Source: an uncultured Clostridia bacterium (lineage in GTDB: Bacteria; Bacillota; Clostridia; Oscillospirales; Ruminococcaceae). Taken from it: a DNA stretch of 46,596 bases. How positions within the stretch are numbered: position 1 is the stretch's first letter; every line of letters begins with the position of its first letter. The stretch spans positions 1 to 46,596 of the forward strand of contig CANQPX010000014.1 in assembly GCA_947625915.1 (NCBI GenBank). The letters are read 5' to 3'. Both the position numbers and the translations under genes were made by a program. The notes under the pieces were generated by a model, which saw only the letters and a list, made by a program, of their open reading frames with translations, was not told the DNA's origin and did no database searches. This document shows, one piece after another, positions 31,962 to 41,068 of the stretch.

Positions 31962-32840
31962 ATGTTTACACAATTTTTCGGTAACTATCTGCTCAGGAAA
32001 CAGCTCGTTACCGCAGAACAGCTTTCAGAAGCTTTCAAGACCCAGAAAGGTACACGCATGAAGTTAGGCGTGCTGGCAATAAATGCGGGACTTATGACCG
32101 CAGAACAGGTCGAAAAAGCCCACATAGAACAGCAGAGAGCCGATAAGCGCATCGGCGAGGTAATGGTAGATATGGGGTACCTTACCAAAGATCAGGTGGA
32201 AGATCTTTTCAAGACACAGCCTGCGGGACATCTGCTGCTTGGACAGACTCTTGTTGACAAGGGATATATGACGAACGCGGAGTTTGAAAAGGCTATAAAT
32301 GCATATAAAGCGGAAGCGAGCCTGTCGGATCCCGAAATAAAGAATACAGATGAAGCGTCCGTGCGGAAGCTTATAAACAATTTCTACAACTTTTCTTCCC
32401 GCGGCGGGTCGGTGTATATGACAAATTATGTTTCACTGCTTTTCAAAAATCTCATACGCTTTATAGGCGATGATTTTGTTCCGATGTCGCCTTGCTCGGC
32501 AAACAGTTCCATAAAGAACGTTATCATGCAGGATATAAGCGGCGGAATGAACATGACTTCGTTGGTATATGCCGAAAAAACTGCGCTGATAGAATTTGCG
32601 TCAAGGTTTGCAAAGGAAGAACTTACGGAAGATGATGAATACACGCAGGCTTGTGTGAGCGAATTCATAAATCTTCACAACGGACTTTTTGCGGTAAACA
32701 TTTCAAACGATACGGGAATGGAACTACAGCTTGAGCCGCAGTGTTATTATGATGAAATGGATATGATCGGACTGTCGAGGGCGTGTGTTCTTCCGATAAA
32801 CTATTCTTTCGGAACGATAAACTTTGTTGTACAGATCTGA
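31962..32840 (+). CDS. CheX-like phosphatase domain preceded by four MshEN-like repeats
   Basis: A 292-residue cytoplasmic protein. Residues 5-28, 34-57, 63-86 and 92-115 are four 24-residue repeats with a 29-residue period, all fitting the MshEN pattern (R)LGxxLLxxGLLxxxxLxxxLxxQ; the third, RIGEVMVDMGYLTKDQVEDL, fits best. MshEN motifs in type II secretion/pilus ATPases bind c-di-GMP in tandem pairs. Residues about 135-290 form a CheX/CheC-type domain, with SEFINLHNGL carrying the E-x2-N active site pair and a Pro 22 residues further. GAGGGGGAGG precedes the ATG. The likely role is dephosphorylating the CheY-like partner, perhaps under nucleotide control. The repeat-to-function step is inference. 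Confidence 0.82.
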   Translation: MFTQFFGNYLLRKQLVTAEQLSEAFKTQKGTRMKLGVLAINAGLMTAEQVEKAHIEQQRADKRIGEVMVDMGYLTKDQVEDLFKTQPAGHLLLGQTLVDKGYMTNAEFEKAINAYKAEASLSDPEIKNTDEASVRKLINNFYNFSSRGGSVYMTNYVSLLFKNLIRFIGDDFVPMSPCSANSSIKNVIMQDISGGMNMTSLVYAEKTALIEFASRFAKEELTEDDEYTQACVSEFINLHNGLFAVNISNDTGMELQLEPQCYYDEMDMIGLSRACVLPINYSFGTINFVVQI

Positions 32841-32851
32841 ATATGTAAAAG

Positions 32852-32886
32852 AGATCCGAGCGCGTAAAACGTTCGGATCTTTTACT
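32852..32886 (+). terminator. Terminator after the cheX-like gene
   Basis: AGATCCGA (32852-32859) pairs with TCGGATCT (32873-32880), followed by TTTACTT. Confidence 0.8.
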
Positions 32887-32914
32887 TGAAAAATATAAAT
32901 AGATGTGTTATAAT
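32886..32914 (+). promoter_or_regulatory. Promoter for manA
   Basis: TTGAAA (32886-32891) and TATAAT (32909-32914) with 17-bp spacing, 37 bp before manA and directly after the preceding terminator. Confidence 0.8.
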
Positions 32915-32950
32915 ATTTAAAGTGATCATTTTTAATAGGAGGGATATAAT

Positions 32951-33910
32951 ATGTACCCTATGAAATTAAACCCCGCATTTAAGGATTACCTTTGGGGCGG
33001 AACTCGTCTCCGCGACGATTTCGGGAAAAAATGCGACTATGAGAAAATTGCCGAAAGCTGGGAACTGTCCTGCCATAAGGACGGCGCTTCGGTGATTGCA
33101 AACGGCAAATTTTCGGGCAGAACACTTGCGGAATTTGTAAGTGAAAATAAGTCCGCGCTCGGAACAAACTGCCAAAGATTTGAACAGTTCCCCATACTTA
33201 TAAAACTTATAGACGCAAAGGATAACCTTTCGGTGCAGGTACACCCGAACAATGAGTACGCACAGCGCGTGGAAGGCGAATACGGCAAAACGGAAATGTG
33301 GTACATCGTTGACTGCGACCCCGGCGCGGAACTTCTTTACGGCTTCAAAAAAGAAGTTTCAAAGGAAGAATTTGCCGAAAGGATAAAAAATAATACCCTT
33401 CTCGAAATTACACAGTCCGTTCCCGTCAAGAAGGGCGATGTTTTCTTTATCGAAGCGGGAACTCTCCATGCCATCGGCAAAGGCATACTCATTGCCGAGA
33501 TACAGCAGAATTCAAACACTACATACAGGATCTACGACTACGGCAGAGTAGGCGCGGACGGCAAACCGAGACAGCTCCACATTGACAAGGCTGTGGAAGT
33601 TACAAACCTTTGCCCCGCCAAGCCTTACCCCGTCACAAAACCTTTCACGGAGGACGGCGCGGAAAAACGCCTGCTTTCAAAATGCGAGTATTTTACCGTT
33701 TATTCGGTGGAAACGGATAAGGAAGCTTCATTCGATGCGGACGGAACTTCGTTCCATAATATTCTCCTGCTTGAGGGGAATGCGGCTCTCAAATGCGGAG
33801 ATACTTCACTTGAGTTAAAGAAAGGAGACAGCGTTTTTGTTCCCGCAGGCTGCGGAAAATATTCACTTATGGGAACTTTTAAAGGTGTTTTCACAAGGAT
33901 AGATCAATAA
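32951..33910 (+). CDS. manA: Mannose-6-phosphate isomerase, class I
   Basis: A 319-residue zinc enzyme interconverting mannose 6-phosphate and fructose 6-phosphate. The cupin core shows LIDAKDNLSVQVHPNNEYA, with the metal-binding His, then KTEMWYIVDC with its Glu, and FIEAGTLHAIGKGILIAEIQQNSNTTYRIYDYGR with another metal-binding His. MYPMKLNPAFKDYLWGGTRLRDDFGK is the usual start of the short Gram-positive form. AGGAGGGATATAAT precedes the ATG. Glucokinase follows, so the pair supports hexose use. Confidence 0.96.
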   Translation: MYPMKLNPAFKDYLWGGTRLRDDFGKKCDYEKIAESWELSCHKDGASVIANGKFSGRTLAEFVSENKSALGTNCQRFEQFPILIKLIDAKDNLSVQVHPNNEYAQRVEGEYGKTEMWYIVDCDPGAELLYGFKKEVSKEEFAERIKNNTLLEITQSVPVKKGDVFFIEAGTLHAIGKGILIAEIQQNSNTTYRIYDYGRVGADGKPRQLHIDKAVEVTNLCPAKPYPVTKPFTEDGAEKRLLSKCEYFTVYSVETDKEASFDADGTSFHNILLLEGNAALKCGDTSLELKKGDSVFVPAGCGKYSLMGTFKGVFTRIDQ

Positions 33911-34044
33911 TTCCTTTCTTTCCTTCTGTCGACATAATAAAGATAACAATTGGCATTATACTTGTAAAAAAAGGCGTGTGGCTGCGGAATATCGTTTCCG
34001 AAAAAAGCGCGGCAAATTAAAAAAATGAAAGGCTGGTAAAGATC

Positions 34045-34998
34045 ATGAAATACTACATCGGTATCGACCTTGGCGGAACAAATATCAAGGCGGGCGTGGT
34101 AAACGAAAATTTTCAGATCATCGGAAAAGCTAAGACAAAGACCCTTTGCCCCCGTCCTGCAAAGGAAATTGCGGACGATATGGCAAAAGTGGGCATTGAA
34201 GCTTGCAAAGATGCGGGAATTTCCGTTGATGACGTTGAATGGATAGGAATAGGCACTCCCGGTATCGCCGACAATATTAACGGAACTATCCCGTATTCAA
34301 ACAATCTGGGATTTAAGGACGTTCCCATAAGACAGTACATTCAGGAACACATCAGCAAACCCGTTTACGTTGCAAATGATGCCAACGCCGCCGCTTACGG
34401 AGAATTTGTTGCGGGCGCGGCAAGAGGTGCGACTGACGCGGTATGCATTACCCTTGGAACAGGCGTTGGCGCAGGAGTTATAATTGACGGTAAGATCATA
34501 ACAGGAAGAAATCTTGCGGGAACAGAGATCGGTCATATGGTAATTGAAGTTGACGGTCCGCAGTGTACCTGCGGAAGAAAGGGCTGCTTTGAAGTTTTCT
34601 CTTCCGCAACGGGACTTGTTAACATGACAAAAGAAGCAATTGCCGCTCACCCCGATACAGTTATGAAAGAATATGCCGAAAAGGACGGTCACACTTCCGC
34701 CCGCCACGCTTTTGACGCTATGCGCGCAGGCGACAAGGCAGGCAAGGAAGTTGTTGACAAATATATAAAATATCTTGCGGCGGGAATTACAAATGTTATC
34801 AATATTTTCCAGCCCGATATCCTTTGCATAGGCGGCGGCGTTTGCAACGAAGGCGATCCGCTCCTTGTTCCCATGAAAGAACTTGTTGCAAAAGAGATCT
34901 ACACAAAAATGCTTACAAAGAATACCAAGATCACCGTTGCGGAACTTGGCAACGATGCGGGAATAATCGGCGCGGCGTTCCTCGGAAATGCACAGTAA
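34045..34998 (+). CDS. glcK: ROK-family glucokinase
   Basis: A 317-residue kinase phosphorylating glucose with ATP. The ATP-binding start YYIGIDLGGTNIKAGVV, the active-site region VANDANAAAYGEFVAGAARG, GTGVGAGVIIDGKI, the EIGHMVIE metal/substrate motif and the ROK zinc motif CTCGRKGCFEVF are all present. No DNA-binding domain is attached, so it is the enzyme form rather than a ROK repressor. It is separated from manA by 134 bp with no strong terminator, and the DUF4375 gene starts 12 bp after its stop. Confidence 0.95.
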   Translation: MKYYIGIDLGGTNIKAGVVNENFQIIGKAKTKTLCPRPAKEIADDMAKVGIEACKDAGISVDDVEWIGIGTPGIADNINGTIPYSNNLGFKDVPIRQYIQEHISKPVYVANDANAAAYGEFVAGAARGATDAVCITLGTGVGAGVIIDGKIITGRNLAGTEIGHMVIEVDGPQCTCGRKGCFEVFSSATGLVNMTKEAIAAHPDTVMKEYAEKDGHTSARHAFDAMRAGDKAGKEVVDKYIKYLAAGITNVINIFQPDILCIGGGVCNEGDPLLVPMKELVAKEIYTKMLTKNTKITVAELGNDAGIIGAAFLGNAQ

Positions 34999-35009
34999 GG
35001 GGAAGCCCC

Positions 35010-35567
35010 ATGAGCAAATTTGACTTTCTGAATTTTTCGGAACAGCAGGACGCGGAAACTTTCATGCAAAAGCAGAAAGAGCACGCTGCCCTTAAAAGGG
35101 AAAGCCTTGACGATATCCCGGGGAAAGAGATAGTTCATGCGGTAACTTCGTGGATAGAGGGAAAATTCGATGAGGACTGGCGGAATATGTGCGAAGTGAT
35201 AAATTCACTTCCCACGCCTTGTCTGAACATCTACTGCGCGGATTATGTCACAAAAGAAGTGCTGAACGGCGGTTTTGCGCAGGCGTTTTTCAACACTTCG
35301 CGGGATTACATAGGCGCGGCTGCGGAAGGTTTCCGTGCTGTGGGCTTCTCCGGACCTGCCGACATTATCGAAAAGGCTTTGAAGATAAATTTCGACAGCG
35401 GCAAAAAAGTTTCCGGACACGGCATAGAAGATTTCCTTGCACTTGCGGAAAATGACGAATATTCCGCACTTGATGAGGAATTTTCCGAAACCTTTGATGC
35501 GGATAAATTCGGCAAGCTTGCAAAAAGGTATATTCTGAAATACAAAAAATATTTCGGCGAGGAATAA
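35010..35567 (+). CDS. DUF4375 (DMP19-like) family protein
   Basis: A 185-residue cytoplasmic protein. The central part, LNIYCADYVTKEVLNGGFAQAFFNTSRDYIGAAAEGFRAVG, with the NGGF-x-Q-F/Y-x-N pattern, marks the DUF4375/DMP19 family, whose members have been tied to nucleic-acid mimicry or have no known role. It is acidic. AAGGGGAAGCCCC lies just before the ATG at 35010, overlapping the glucokinase stop region; longer in-frame starts inside glucokinase are rejected. It sits between glucokinase and ilvD, probably in one transcript. Confidence 0.75.
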   Translation: MSKFDFLNFSEQQDAETFMQKQKEHAALKRESLDDIPGKEIVHAVTSWIEGKFDEDWRNMCEVINSLPTPCLNIYCADYVTKEVLNGGFAQAFFNTSRDYIGAAAEGFRAVGFSGPADIIEKALKINFDSGKKVSGHGIEDFLALAENDEYSALDEEFSETFDADKFGKLAKRYILKYKKYFGEE

Positions 35568-35595
35568 TTTAAATTAAATGAAAGGACAGATAAAA

Positions 35596-37254
35596 ATGTT
35601 CAGTGATTCTATCAAAAAAGGCGCAAACAATGCGCCACACCGTGCGCTTTACCATGCGCTTGGTCTTACAAACGAGGAAATAGACCGTCCTTTAGTGGGA
35701 ATAGTAAGCTCTTACAATGAGATCGTTCCGGGACATATGAACATCGACAAGATAGTTGACGCGGTAAAATTAGGCGTTGCCATGGCGGGCGGAACTCCTA
35801 TAGTTTTCCCCGCAATTGCCGTTTGTGACGGTATTGCAATGGGTCATAGGGGAATGAAATATTCCCTCGTTACACGAGATCTTATTGCCGATTCAACAGA
35901 AGCTATGGCTCTGGCACACGGCTTTGACGCGCTCGTTATGGTGCCGAACTGCGATAAGAACGTTCCCGGACTGCTCATGGCGGCTGCAAGACTGAATATC
36001 CCGACAATTTTCGTAAGCGGCGGTCCTATGCTCGCGGGACGTGTTGACGGCGCAAAAACAAGTTTCTCCAGCATTTCCGAAGCGGTGGGAAAATTTGCCG
36101 CGGGAACTATCGACGAGAAAAAACTTGAAGAATACGAGATAAAAGGCTGCCCCACCTGCGGTTCATGCTCGGGAATGTATACAGCAAACTCCATGAACTG
36201 CCTTACCGAAGTTCTCGGTATGGGTCTTAAAGGCAACGGAACTATCCCCGCTGTTTATTCTCAGAGGATCGAACTTGCAAAGCGCGCGGGTATGCAGATA
36301 ATGGAACTTATCAAAAACGATATCAAGCCCCTTGACATCATGACCGAAAAGGCATTCATGAACGCTCTTACAGTGGATATGGCTCTTGGATGTTCCACAA
36401 ACAGTATGCTGCATCTTCCTGCAATTGCCCATGAGTGCGGCATCGACATAAACCTTGATGTGGCAAACGGCATAAGCGCGAAAACTCCGAATCTTTGCCA
36501 TCTTGCTCCCGCAGGCGGCACTTATATGGAAGATCTTAACGAAGCGGGCGGCGTTTACGCGGTGATGAACGAACTTTCCAAGAAAAACCTTCTGAACCTC
36601 GACTGCATGACCGTTACAGGAAAGACCGTGGGCGAAAATATCGCAAATTGCGTAAACAAGAACCCTGAAGTTATACGTCCGGTTGAAAATCCATACAGTA
36701 CAACAGGTGGTATTGCCGTTCTTCGCGGAAATCTTGCTCCCGACAGCTGCGTTGTAAAGCGCAGCGCAGTTTGTGATGAAATGCTCGTTCACAGCGGTCC
36801 CGCAAGAGTTTTCGACTGTGAAGAAGACGCTATGGCTGCCATCACCGGCGGAAAAATAAACGAAGGCGATGTTGTTGTTATCCGATATGAAGGACCTAAG
36901 GGCGGTCCGGGAATGAGAGAAATGCTTAACCCCACTTCCGCTATAATGGGAATGGGTCTTGGCAGCAAAGTCGCTCTTATCACAGACGGACGTTTCAGCG
37001 GCGCGACAAGAGGCGCGGCTATCGGTCATGTTTCTCCCGAAGCTGCCGTAGGCGGAGTTATCGGCGTTGTAAACGAGGGAGATATAATTTCCATAAATAT
37101 CCCCGAAAATACCATTACTCTTGAAGTTCCGCAGGAGGAGATCGACCGCAGACTTGCAAACTTTACTCCAAAGACAAAGGAACTCCACGGCTATCTGAAA
37201 CGTTATGCAAAGCTTGTAACTTCAGGCGCACAGGGAGCTATCCTGAAAGACTAA
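35596..37254 (+). CDS. ilvD: Dihydroxy-acid dehydratase
   Basis: A 552-residue Fe-S dehydratase of valine, leucine and isoleucine synthesis, forming 2-oxo acids from dihydroxy acids. The start [21 protein letters not shown] is typical. Cluster ligands appear in [10 protein letters not shown] and [20 protein letters not shown], and the [22 protein letters not shown] segment near the C-terminus is conserved. The ATG at 35596 is preferred because AAAGGA lies nine bases upstream; the ATG at 35578 is part of that site's upstream sequence. No other ilv or leu gene is nearby and no T-box leader is seen. Confidence 0.96.
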   Translation: MFSDSIKKGANNAPHRALYHALGLTNEEIDRPLVGIVSSYNEIVPGHMNIDKIVDAVKLGVAMAGGTPIVFPAIAVCDGIAMGHRGMKYSLVTRDLIADSTEAMALAHGFDALVMVPNCDKNVPGLLMAAARLNIPTIFVSGGPMLAGRVDGAKTSFSSISEAVGKFAAGTIDEKKLEEYEIKGCPTCGSCSGMYTANSMNCLTEVLGMGLKGNGTIPAVYSQRIELAKRAGMQIMELIKNDIKPLDIMTEKAFMNALTVDMALGCSTNSMLHLPAIAHECGIDINLDVANGISAKTPNLCHLAPAGGTYMEDLNEAGGVYAVMNELSKKNLLNLDCMTVTGKTVGENIANCVNKNPEVIRPVENPYSTTGGIAVLRGNLAPDSCVVKRSAVCDEMLVHSGPARVFDCEEDAMAAITGGKINEGDVVVIRYEGPKGGPGMREMLNPTSAIMGMGLGSKVALITDGRFSGATRGAAIGHVSPEAAVGGVIGVVNEGDIISINIPENTITLEVPQEEIDRRLANFTPKTKELHGYLKRYAKLVTSGAQGAILKD

Positions 37255-37266
37255 AGGAGAATTTCC

Positions 37267-37695
37267 ATGAATAAAAAGCTTACAGCAGGAAAGCTTGCGG
37301 GAATTATCTTCTGCGGCGCTGCTCTGATCTGTACGATCTTGCTCATATTTATGAGCAGCTATTACGGCGGACAGATGAAAACGGTAAATAAATTCTTTAC
37401 CGCCGTTGAAAGAAGCGATATGAACTCATATAAAGCCTGCTTTTCAAAAGCCGATGCAAAGGATCTTACGGAAACAGACATCGAAGCGGCAAGAGCTATC
37501 GCAAACGTTCTTGAAGATACAGAAGATTTTCGTGCGGACGTTACTTTCAAGGGGCGGGAAAAGCTGGGCAGCGGGAGATATTCCGTTACATTTGATATTG
37601 TTGTATACAACGATTCCGAAAAGGAGACCATAAAAGGCGTTTCACGAGTCCTCGTCCGTGACGGCGGGAAATGGGTCTTTGAGATCAATGATTGA
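37267..37695 (+). CDS. Small membrane-anchored protein with DUF4878-like domain
   Basis: A 142-residue protein with one N-terminal membrane helix (about residues 9-31) and a small outside domain that contains TVNKFFTAVERSDMNSYKACF, a later ADVTFKGREKLGSGRYSVTFDIVVYNDSEKETIKGVSRVLVRDGGKWVFEI. The pattern of helix followed by a strand-rich end with a terminal WVF resembles the DUF4878/NTF2-like lipoprotein-type domains, but this is a weak call and no function is known. AAAGGAGAATTTCC precedes the ATG, 12 bp after ilvD, so it is probably co-transcribed. Confidence 0.75.
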   Translation: MNKKLTAGKLAGIIFCGAALICTILLIFMSSYYGGQMKTVNKFFTAVERSDMNSYKACFSKADAKDLTETDIEAARAIANVLEDTEDFRADVTFKGREKLGSGRYSVTFDIVVYNDSEKETIKGVSRVLVRDGGKWVFEIND

Positions 37696-37699
37696 AAAA

Positions 37700-37728
37700 A
37701 ATTCCCTCGCTTTTAAAGCGGGGGAATT
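37700..37728. terminator. Shared terminator between the convergent small-protein and EAL genes
   Basis: AATTCCCTCGC pairs with GCGGGGGAATT (37700-37710/37718-37728) with one G-T pair. On the minus strand it is followed by a run of seven T, making it a strong terminator for the EAL gene; on the plus strand the tail is weaker. Confidence 0.85.
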
Positions 37729-37762
37729 GTTATTTGTTAAGTTGAAAATAATCGTAACGGAG

Positions 37763-40700
37763 TTACAGCTTGTAACCCACAGGGAGATATACCGTTACTT
37801 CGTTTTCTCCCGAAGCGGCGTCGGCAGAATATATATATTCACTTCCGCCGTAGACTACCGATCTTCTGAACTTTCCGGAAGCTTCGCCGTCTAATTCTAT
37901 GGTATGTTTTTCAAGAGGATCTCCGAAAGGACTGACTGCGTGTATTTCCTCATGGCTGTCGGTGAAGATATTTCCGCTGTGGATAACGGTCTTTCCGCTC
38001 TTTGTTCCGAGCGGCACCTGATTTCCTGCGGCAATATGTATATTGAATATGCCGTTAATTATCGTAGTCGTTTCAGAACCGAAGGCGTCTCCTATGCCGA
38101 CTGCGGTATTTCCTTCGCAGGCAAGGCGGTAATATCCGTAATTGACCGATACATCTGTTTTTCCGTTCATTGCGCCGATGGCAACGGAATTTTTCGCATG
38201 GATAGTAAGGTCGTATTTTCCGTCCTGCATGGAGACAGTGCCGCTGCCGTTTTCAAGTGTTCCGATAACACAGCAGTTATCTCCCGCGCAGTCCGCTGTT
38301 ATTTCCGCGTTGCTGCATTCAACGGAGATATTTCCGTTCTTTGAGCCTATGGCGATAACGCTTTGACCCGAACTTTCAAATCCGATCTTTGAGTCGCATA
38401 TCTTTATCGGTGAATTTCCGGATATTGAACCTATTCCGACAACGGACGCACCGCGCAGGTTTGCGGATATCTCGCCGCTGACTATCTCGATACCGGAATT
38501 ATCTCCGCCGACTCCTCCGCCGATGCCGACTATGCTGTCGCCTTTGGAAGTTATATTAAGGTCGCCGTCCATATTCAGCAGGAGTTTTCCGAAATCCTGC
38601 TGACAGCCGCCGCCGATTATTACACCGTTGTTGCCGGCAGCGTCGATATTGAGACTTCCGTTTCCTGTAAGGATAAATCTGCTTGATTCGGGAACGCGAA
38701 TGCCTTCATATGAGAAATAGCAGCTTCCCTCGGTATTCAGCATGACTTCGCAGCCGCTTCCCAGAGTAAGTACAGGGGAATCCAGACCGTCAAGGTTGAC
38801 GTTATTTATATTGATAGTGCCGTTGTAACCGTCTTCGCAGCGGATGCGCACATTTACCGCTCTTGACGGATCGCCTTTGATGTAAACGGGGGAAGTTTTT
38901 ACTTCTATATCCGTATAGCCTTTTACCGCAAGAGCTACCGCGTCTATCGGGTCGGGATTTGAAAGAACGAATATCTTGCGGGCGTAACCGACATTTTTGA
39001 TGTTGATATCGACTATCTCGCTCTTGATATCCGCGGGAATATCCAGAAGGAGCACCGCGTTCGGCTTACTGGTATAATAACCCTGTATAAGATCAACGCC
39101 GAGAGTTATAAGGTTCTCGAGTTCATCTCTTGTTTCAACGCCTTCGCCGAGGACTTTTATGCCGTGCTTTTTGGCAAAGCTTATCATATTTCCCACAAGG
39201 TGCTGTTTTCTGCTGTCGCTGTCGATACCGCTTATAAGTGAGCGGTCTATTTTTATGTAATCGGGTTTTATTGATATAAGTGATGATTCGTTTGCATAAC
39301 CTGTGCCGTAATCGTCAAGAGCAAGCTGCGCGCGCTTTTCTTTATAGCGGCGGCGGAGTATATCGATATTTTCCTGAGAGATCTGGCAGCCTTCGGTAAC
39401 TTCGACAACGAGTTTATCGAATATCCCGCTGTATTCGCCGAAGATACGGTCATACTCCTGTTCGGAGAGCAGACAGTTGGGGATACTGTTTATAAACAAT
39501 TTTTTGTTTCGGAAGAAGTCTTGATTTTCCGAAAGGAAACTTACCGTATTGGTGAAAGTAAGTCTCTCGATCTCGGCGGTCATGCCTTGTTTTTCGGCAA
39601 TGCTTATGGTCTCGAGTGGAGAAAGTTTTATGCCGTTTATCTCTTCGGGGCGCATAAGTGCTTCATAGGCAAATATCTCGCCTGTTGCCGCGTCAACTAT
39701 AGGCTGGAAGTTGTAGCGTATGCGGTTTTCTCCCACAACGGTATTGAACACCTGAACTTTCTGGAAGTCAAATGCCATGAGAGAGTAGCTTTCGTTATTG
39801 AAAATAACAGGCGTGCCAGAAGCGGAACTTTTTGCGTCATATGCGGCATAGTCTGCCGATGAGAGCATTTCCTCCGCATTATGTTCCTCGCCGTTGAACA
39901 CCGCGTAGCCGCAGTAAATGCGGACGTAGCCCGAGCCTTCTTCGCCGAGGGCTTCTTCTGCGCTTGCAAGGAACTTATCGGCATATTTTTTGCAGCCCTC
40001 GTCGTAAATATCCGTAAGCAATAAGCAAAATTCATTCGTTGCAGTTCTTCCGGCAAAAACGTTGTGGGGATTTTCGTAACGTTTAAGTGCTGCGGCGACT
40101 TTTGAAAGGACTTTATCGCCTGCGGCAGTGCCGTTGAAGGAAATAACTTTATCTATGCCGCTGACGAGGATAGTCACAAGACCTATCGTTCCGTAGTCCG
40201 AAACAGCCGTTGTACGGACTTTTGTCATAAATGCGTCACGGCAGAGCAGACCCGTATCGCTGTCGTAATATTTAAGGCTTTTTATGATATTTTTGCATGA
40301 TACATAGTCGGAAACATCGCTTATCGTTGTGAACTCACATTCTTCAGTATCCACCGTATTGACTCTGAACCATGTTTCAGGTCTTGAGGACATATAAATG
40401 TCCGCTCCCGCGTCATCGGGGCAGGAGATAAGTTCACAGACGAGCTTTTTATAATCCGTTCCGTCTATGATATTATCGGGAGTTTCGATACCGGTAATAT
40501 CTGTAAAATTTTTGGAAATGTGGGCTTCATCGGTCTTTTTATCGTATCTTATCTCAGCATATCCGTGTATTTTTGACACGAATTTGTTTATCGAACCAAG
40601 CTTTTCGGAATAATATGAAAAGACATATTTCAGCATAAACACCAAGCCTGCCGCGATAACTGCCGCTGCCGTTATCGCAGCGCCTTTATACGCTTCGGAA

Positions 40701-40792
40701 AAAGCTGCCGCGAGCACTGCGGCAAAGAGAAATACTACGCCTATATATGAAAGTACGGAAAATAATTTTACTTTTTTTTCTCTGTTTTTCAT
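37763..40792 (-). CDS. Degenerate GGDEF / EAL protein with long beta-helix-like C-terminal domain
   Basis: About 1009 residues. Two membrane helices (about 11-30 and 38-58), a PAS-like segment (about 70-165), then a GGDEF-like domain (170-335) in which the signature is ATNEF (251-255), so cyclase activity is unlikely. The EAL domain (340-590) keeps EAL at 377-379, VEVTEG, LDDYGTGY (492-499), the KIDRSLI stretch, GEGVE and IQGYY, consistent with c-di-GMP phosphodiesterase activity. Residues 590-1009 are repeats of the NNGVIIGGG, SIVGIGGG, SVVGIGS, SVIAIGS, SVAIGAM, TAVGIGD type, a likely right-handed beta-helix, predicted to be cytoplasmic. Starts at 40822 and 40792 are both possible; neither has a well-spaced binding site. 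Confidence 0.85.
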   Translation of the reverse strand: MKNREKKVKLFSVLSYIGVVFLFAAVLAAAFSEAYKGAAITAAAVIAAGLVFMLKYVFSYYSEKLGSINKFVSKIHGYAEIRYDKKTDEAHISKNFTDITGIETPDNIIDGTDYKKLVCELISCPDDAGADIYMSSRPETWFRVNTVDTEECEFTTISDVSDYVSCKNIIKSLKYYDSDTGLLCRDAFMTKVRTTAVSDYGTIGLVTILVSGIDKVISFNGTAAGDKVLSKVAAALKRYENPHNVFAGRTATNEFCLLLTDIYDEGCKKYADKFLASAEEALGEEGSGYVRIYCGYAVFNGEEHNAEEMLSSADYAAYDAKSSASGTPVIFNNESYSLMAFDFQKVQVFNTVVGENRIRYNFQPIVDAATGEIFAYEALMRPEEINGIKLSPLETISIAEKQGMTAEIERLTFTNTVSFLSENQDFFRNKKLFINSIPNCLLSEQEYDRIFGEYSGIFDKLVVEVTEGCQISQENIDILRRRYKEKRAQLALDDYGTGYANESSLISIKPDYIKIDRSLISGIDSDSRKQHLVGNMISFAKKHGIKVLGEGVETRDELENLITLGVDLIQGYYTSKPNAVLLLDIPADIKSEIVDINIKNVGYARKIFVLSNPDPIDAVALAVKGYTDIEVKTSPVYIKGDPSRAVNVRIRCEDGYNGTININNVNLDGLDSPVLTLGSGCEVMLNTEGSCYFSYEGIRVPESSRFILTGNGSLNIDAAGNNGVIIGGGCQQDFGKLLLNMDGDLNITSKGDSIVGIGGGVGGDNSGIEIVSGEISANLRGASVVGIGSISGNSPIKICDSKIGFESSGQSVIAIGSKNGNISVECSNAEITADCAGDNCCVIGTLENGSGTVSMQDGKYDLTIHAKNSVAIGAMNGKTDVSVNYGYYRLACEGNTAVGIGDAFGSETTTIINGIFNIHIAAGNQVPLGTKSGKTVIHSGNIFTDSHEEIHAVSPFGDPLEKHTIELDGEASGKFRRSVVYGGSEYIYSADAASGENEVTVYLPVGYKL

Positions 40793-40844
40793 AGAAATAG
40801 CATTGCCCCCGAAAGAAGGCATTTCCTCCCGATGGTTTTTCGAT

Positions 40845-40869
40845 AGGACGTTCTGCACAAAAACGTCCT
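40845..40869 (-). promoter_or_regulatory. Leader hairpin of the EAL gene
   Basis: AGGACGTT (40845-40852) pairs with AACGTCCT (40862-40869) in the untranslated leader, about 25 bases before the possible start at 40822. It does not match a c-di-GMP riboswitch pattern as far as can be judged. Confidence 0.5.
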
Positions 40870-40894
40870 CACGAACAACTATAATTACAATACA

Positions 40895-40923
40895 ATTATA
40901 CAATATATTTATAAAAATATCAA
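40895..40923 (-). promoter_or_regulatory. Promoter for the EAL gene
   Basis: On the minus strand TTGATA (40923-40918) and TATAAT (40900-40895) are separated by 17 bp. Confidence 0.75.
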
Positions 40924-41005
40924 CAACTTTTTTTATTTTTGTTTAAATGTTACAAAGCTTATACAGTAAACTATACAATAAAGTAAAAAAGTCCTTTGTC
41001 GGCTA

Positions 41006-41034
41006 TTGTAATTTTGAGAAAAATGTGCTATCCT
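41006..41034 (+). promoter_or_regulatory. Promoter for the substrate-binding lipoprotein gene
   Basis: TTGTAA (41006-41011) and TATCCT (41029-41034) with 17-bp spacing, 35 bp before the TTG start. Confidence 0.55.
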
Positions 41035-41068
41035 ATAGATATGATCGTTTACAGAGGTGTTTTTAGTC

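Noticed and set aside
40823-40900. c-di-GMP riboswitch before the EAL gene
   Set aside because: The leader has only a short hairpin and lacks the conserved GEMM core sequences.
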